A stretch of DNA of 64,000 nucleotides from contig NZ_QGGQ01000011.1 in the NCBI RefSeq assembly GCF_003148665.1, positions 111,342 through 175,341 on the forward strand. Direction: 5' to 3'. Below are positions 62,392 to 64,000 of the stretch, one piece after another. Origin of the DNA: Maribacter polysiphoniae. Its GTDB lineage: Bacteria; Bacteroidota; Bacteroidia; Flavobacteriales; Flavobacteriaceae. Under the pieces are notes generated by a model. It was given only the letters and a program-made list of their open reading frames with translations, did no database searches and had not been told where the DNA came from. The position numbers and the translations under genes are program-made. The stretch's first letter is position 1; every line of letters starts with the position of its first letter.

Positions 62392-62902
62392 AATTGAGTT
62401 AACAATAACTGTGGTTTAAAACTTTTAGCAATGATTCATAAGACCAGAATGGAATAAATCAAATAACAAAGGTAAAGGTACGAATCCCAGTTTATTGATT
62501 GAATAACATTAATGATTATGTAATTAAAAATAATAGAAATACATTGATGATTTGATGATTACAAAAAAGCCGGACTTCAAAAAAATGAAGCATGGTAAGA
62601 ACTAACTCAGAAAATGGGCGACAATTCCCTTTTACCCCCACTACAAACTAAATTAACAAGCTCATATCTCCTTACTTTTAGACATCATAATGAATCAACC
62701 CCATTTATGACTTTCCTGGAATATACTCATAAATGTATATTATGACTTATTCCTGATTTCACTATGTAACTAATAAGTTAAAATCGTTATAAACGGATAA
62801 TGATCCGAAGGCAATCGAGCTTCATTTCTATAAAGGTAAATCTCTTTGGTTTGTAAGCTTCCCCTAATTAGAACTGCTTAGTTTTCTAAAACTTCATTAA
62901 AG
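62392..62902. other. intergenic region upstream of the HTCS
   Basis: About 510 nt between the PUL regulator and the duplicated IS3 end. It should contain the HTCS promoter. No gene-like frame, palindrome or tRNA was recognised on either strand. Confidence 0.45.
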
Positions 62903-63004
62903 TGACCTCCTCCCATATTATGTACCGGTCAAAAGTAGAGAACCCGGACTATTTGACCTCCTCCCATATTATGTACCGGTCAAAAGTAGAGAATCCGGGC
63001 TATT
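62903..63004. repeat. 51-nt tandem duplication of the IS3 element end
   Basis: Two adjacent copies (62903-62953 and 62954-63004) of a unit starting TGACCTCCTCCCATATTATG and ending CGG(A/G)CTATT. They differ at two bases. The inner copy is the true element end and includes the orfB stop codon; the outer copy is an extra end that also carries the last orfB codons. Confidence 0.85.
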
Positions 63005-63805
63005 TTGATTCTTTTCGATATACTCGTTGGGGGACATGTCCCCCAACGAGCTATGTGGTCTAAAACCGTTATAATCTTCTCTCCAATGGTCAAATTTCTC
63101 TTGTGCGTCATGCAAGGAAAAGAACCAATTGGCGTTCAGGCATTCATCCCTAAAGGAGCCATTAAAACTCTCTATGAACGGGTTGTCGGTAGGTTTTCCA
63201 GGCCTTGAAAAATCCAGTTCCACTTTATTTTCATAAGCCCATTTATCCAATACCTTGCTGATGAACTCGCTGCCGTTGTCCACTTTTATGCGTTTTGGAA
63301 GCACTTCGCCCCCAAAGGTAATGGTTTCCATGACTTGTACCACATCACTTCCTTTTAAGGACTTGCCTGCATGGATGGCAAGGCATTTTCTACTATAATT
63401 ATCCACTACAGTCAAGCCCCTGAACCTACTGCTGTTGTACAGCTGGTCAGAGACAAAATCCATGCTCCAGCACTCATGTAAACTGGAGGCGTTGCCTTCA
63501 TTTGGTTGCCTATGTGCGGCAGAACGGTTTCTTTTGGGCCGCTTGGACCTCAGGTTCAGCCCTTCCTCGCAATAAACCCTGTAAACACGCTTATGGTTGT
63601 CCATGAAACCCTCACGTCTCAAAAGGATGTAGATCCGCCAAAAACCATATCTGACCCTTGTGGCGGCTATCTCGTTCATACGCATCCGAAGAAGCTCATC
63701 GTTCCTCCCCTGCGTTTTATAATAGAACACACTTTTGTGCAACAGCACCAAGCTGGTACAACGGTTTATGGAGATATTGTACTCCATGCGTATGTTGCAG
63801 ACCAT
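62969..63805 (-). CDS. IS3-family transposase OrfB (DDE integrase)
   Basis: 278 residues from the ATG at 63805, but the natural product is probably an OrfAB fusion that enters this frame by a -1 shift upstream. HTH_21-like MRMNEIAATRVRYGFWRIYI, then the DDE core: first Asp in SMDFVSDQL, second Asp in KVDNGSEFISK, Glu in FIESFNGSFRDECLN. The end DYNGFRPHSSLGDMSPNEYI is standard for the family. The stop lies inside the terminal repeat. Confidence 0.93.
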   Translation of the reverse strand: MVCNIRMEYNISINRCTSLVLLHKSVFYYKTQGRNDELLRMRMNEIAATRVRYGFWRIYILLRREGFMDNHKRVYRVYCEEGLNLRSKRPKRNRSAAHRQPNEGNASSLHECWSMDFVSDQLYNSSRFRGLTVVDNYSRKCLAIHAGKSLKGSDVVQVMETITFGGEVLPKRIKVDNGSEFISKVLDKWAYENKVELDFSRPGKPTDNPFIESFNGSFRDECLNANWFFSLHDAQEKFDHWREDYNGFRPHSSLGDMSPNEYIEKNQNSPDSLLLTGT

Positions 63806-63825
63806 CTCCCGTTTTCGAGCTGGCC

Positions 63826-64000
63826 TCAGAACTTTTTTTTCAGTACATCCTGTAGGATCTGTTTGTCAAGGCTAAGGTCGGCAACGAGTTTTTTCAATTG
63901 CGAGTTCTCCTCTTCGAGGTTCTTCAAGCGACGTAGTTCCGAGACCCCGAGACCTCCATATTTCTTCTTCCAATTGTAAAAAGTGGCCTCGCTGACCCCC
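63826..64000 (-). CDS. IS3-family transposase OrfA (partial)
   Basis: The last 57 codons are visible; the start lies beyond the right edge. The helix-turn-helix end reads GVSEATFYNWKKKYGGLG, followed by a leucine-zipper-like LRRLKNLEEENSQLKKLVAD and ILQDVLKKKF-stop. An A8-G run (63832-63840) gives the slippery heptamer A-AAA-AAG in frame, directly before the stop. A -1 shift there joins KK to VLRPARKREMV of OrfB. Confidence 0.88.
   Translation of the reverse strand, partial: GVSEATFYNWKKKYGGLGVSELRRLKNLEEENSQLKKLVADLSLDKQILQDVLKKKF

Larger units (their letters stand above)
62954..64000 (-). mobile_element. IS3-family insertion sequence (right part cut by window edge)
   Basis: The element has the two-frame orfA/orfB layout of the IS3 family with a probable -1 frameshift site. 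Its downstream end starts TGACCTCCTCCC at 62954; the upstream end lies beyond 64000. No stop or frameshift mutation is visible in orfB, so it may be active. Confidence 0.82.

Noticed and set aside
1..64000. CRISPR arrays, rRNA genes and intact tRNA genes
   Set aside because: Looked for regular repeat-spacer patterns, rRNA-like conserved stretches and cloverleaf arms; none found apart from the tRNA 3'-end fragment.

Overview
The window looks like a chromosome segment of a marine-type flavobacterium (Bacteroidetes, probably Flavobacteriaceae). The evidence is SusC/SusD proteins, two hybrid two-component systems (HTCS), many lipoproteins, ECF-sigma and CHAT genes, AT-rich intergenic DNA, and TAnnTTTG-type -7 promoter elements. 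No rRNA, intact tRNA or CRISPR array is visible.

Layout. (1) 1-5.7 kb, minus strand: a run of exported proteins with a Tat-exported transglutaminase-like/vWA lipoprotein (cut by the left edge), a small lipoprotein, a protein resembling cholesterol-dependent cytolysins without the usual membrane-recognition domain, and two small secreted proteins, one DUF4412-like. (2) 5.8-10.8 kb: an HTCS sensor-regulator with a ten-G tract in its coding sequence, and a divergent AraC regulator. (3) 11-16.6 kb: a berberine-bridge-like FAD oxidoreductase and a ferredoxin-cyclase-globin fusion, divergent from a TPR histidine kinase and LuxR-type response regulator; a perfect 20-bp palindrome lies between them. 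(4) 17.2-26.2 kb: two large lipoproteins, an ECF sigma factor, a membrane TPR protein and a TPR-CHAT protease-like protein, then a convergent lipoprotein. (5) 26.2-34.9 kb: an accessory, decaying zone with an integrase pseudogene beside a tRNA-3'-end-like att fossil, an intact AbiE toxin-antitoxin pair with an operator, IS21 and IS3 debris, a broken DUF6807 gene, two tiny membrane-protein genes, a DMT transporter, a lipid A acyltransferase-like gene and a decayed partial copy of a nearby SDR gene. (6) 34.9-47.8 kb: a long minus-strand cluster for electrophile, aldehyde and peroxide detoxification (two old yellow enzymes, two tandem aldo-keto reductases, alcohol and aldehyde dehydrogenases, an enone reductase, DJ-1, Ohr, a ferritin-like protein), headed by DoxX-TetR. 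Two near-identical palindromes suggest TetR control. (7) 48-62.4 kb: IS3 and GH30 fossils, then a compact polysaccharide utilization locus (HTCS, SusC, SusD, GH130, MFS, and an unrecognised probable six-hairpin lipoprotein), probably for a mannose-containing glycan. (8) 62.9-64 kb: an IS3-family element cut by the right edge, with one end duplicated in tandem.

The best candidates for new biology are the cytolysin-like protein and its operon, the ferredoxin-cyclase-globin sensor with its palindrome, the sigma-TPR-CHAT cassette with its lipoproteins, the TetR two-operator detoxification regulon, and the unknown lipoprotein at the end of the PUL. Family assignments come from reading the sequence and recalled family signatures; no database search was run.
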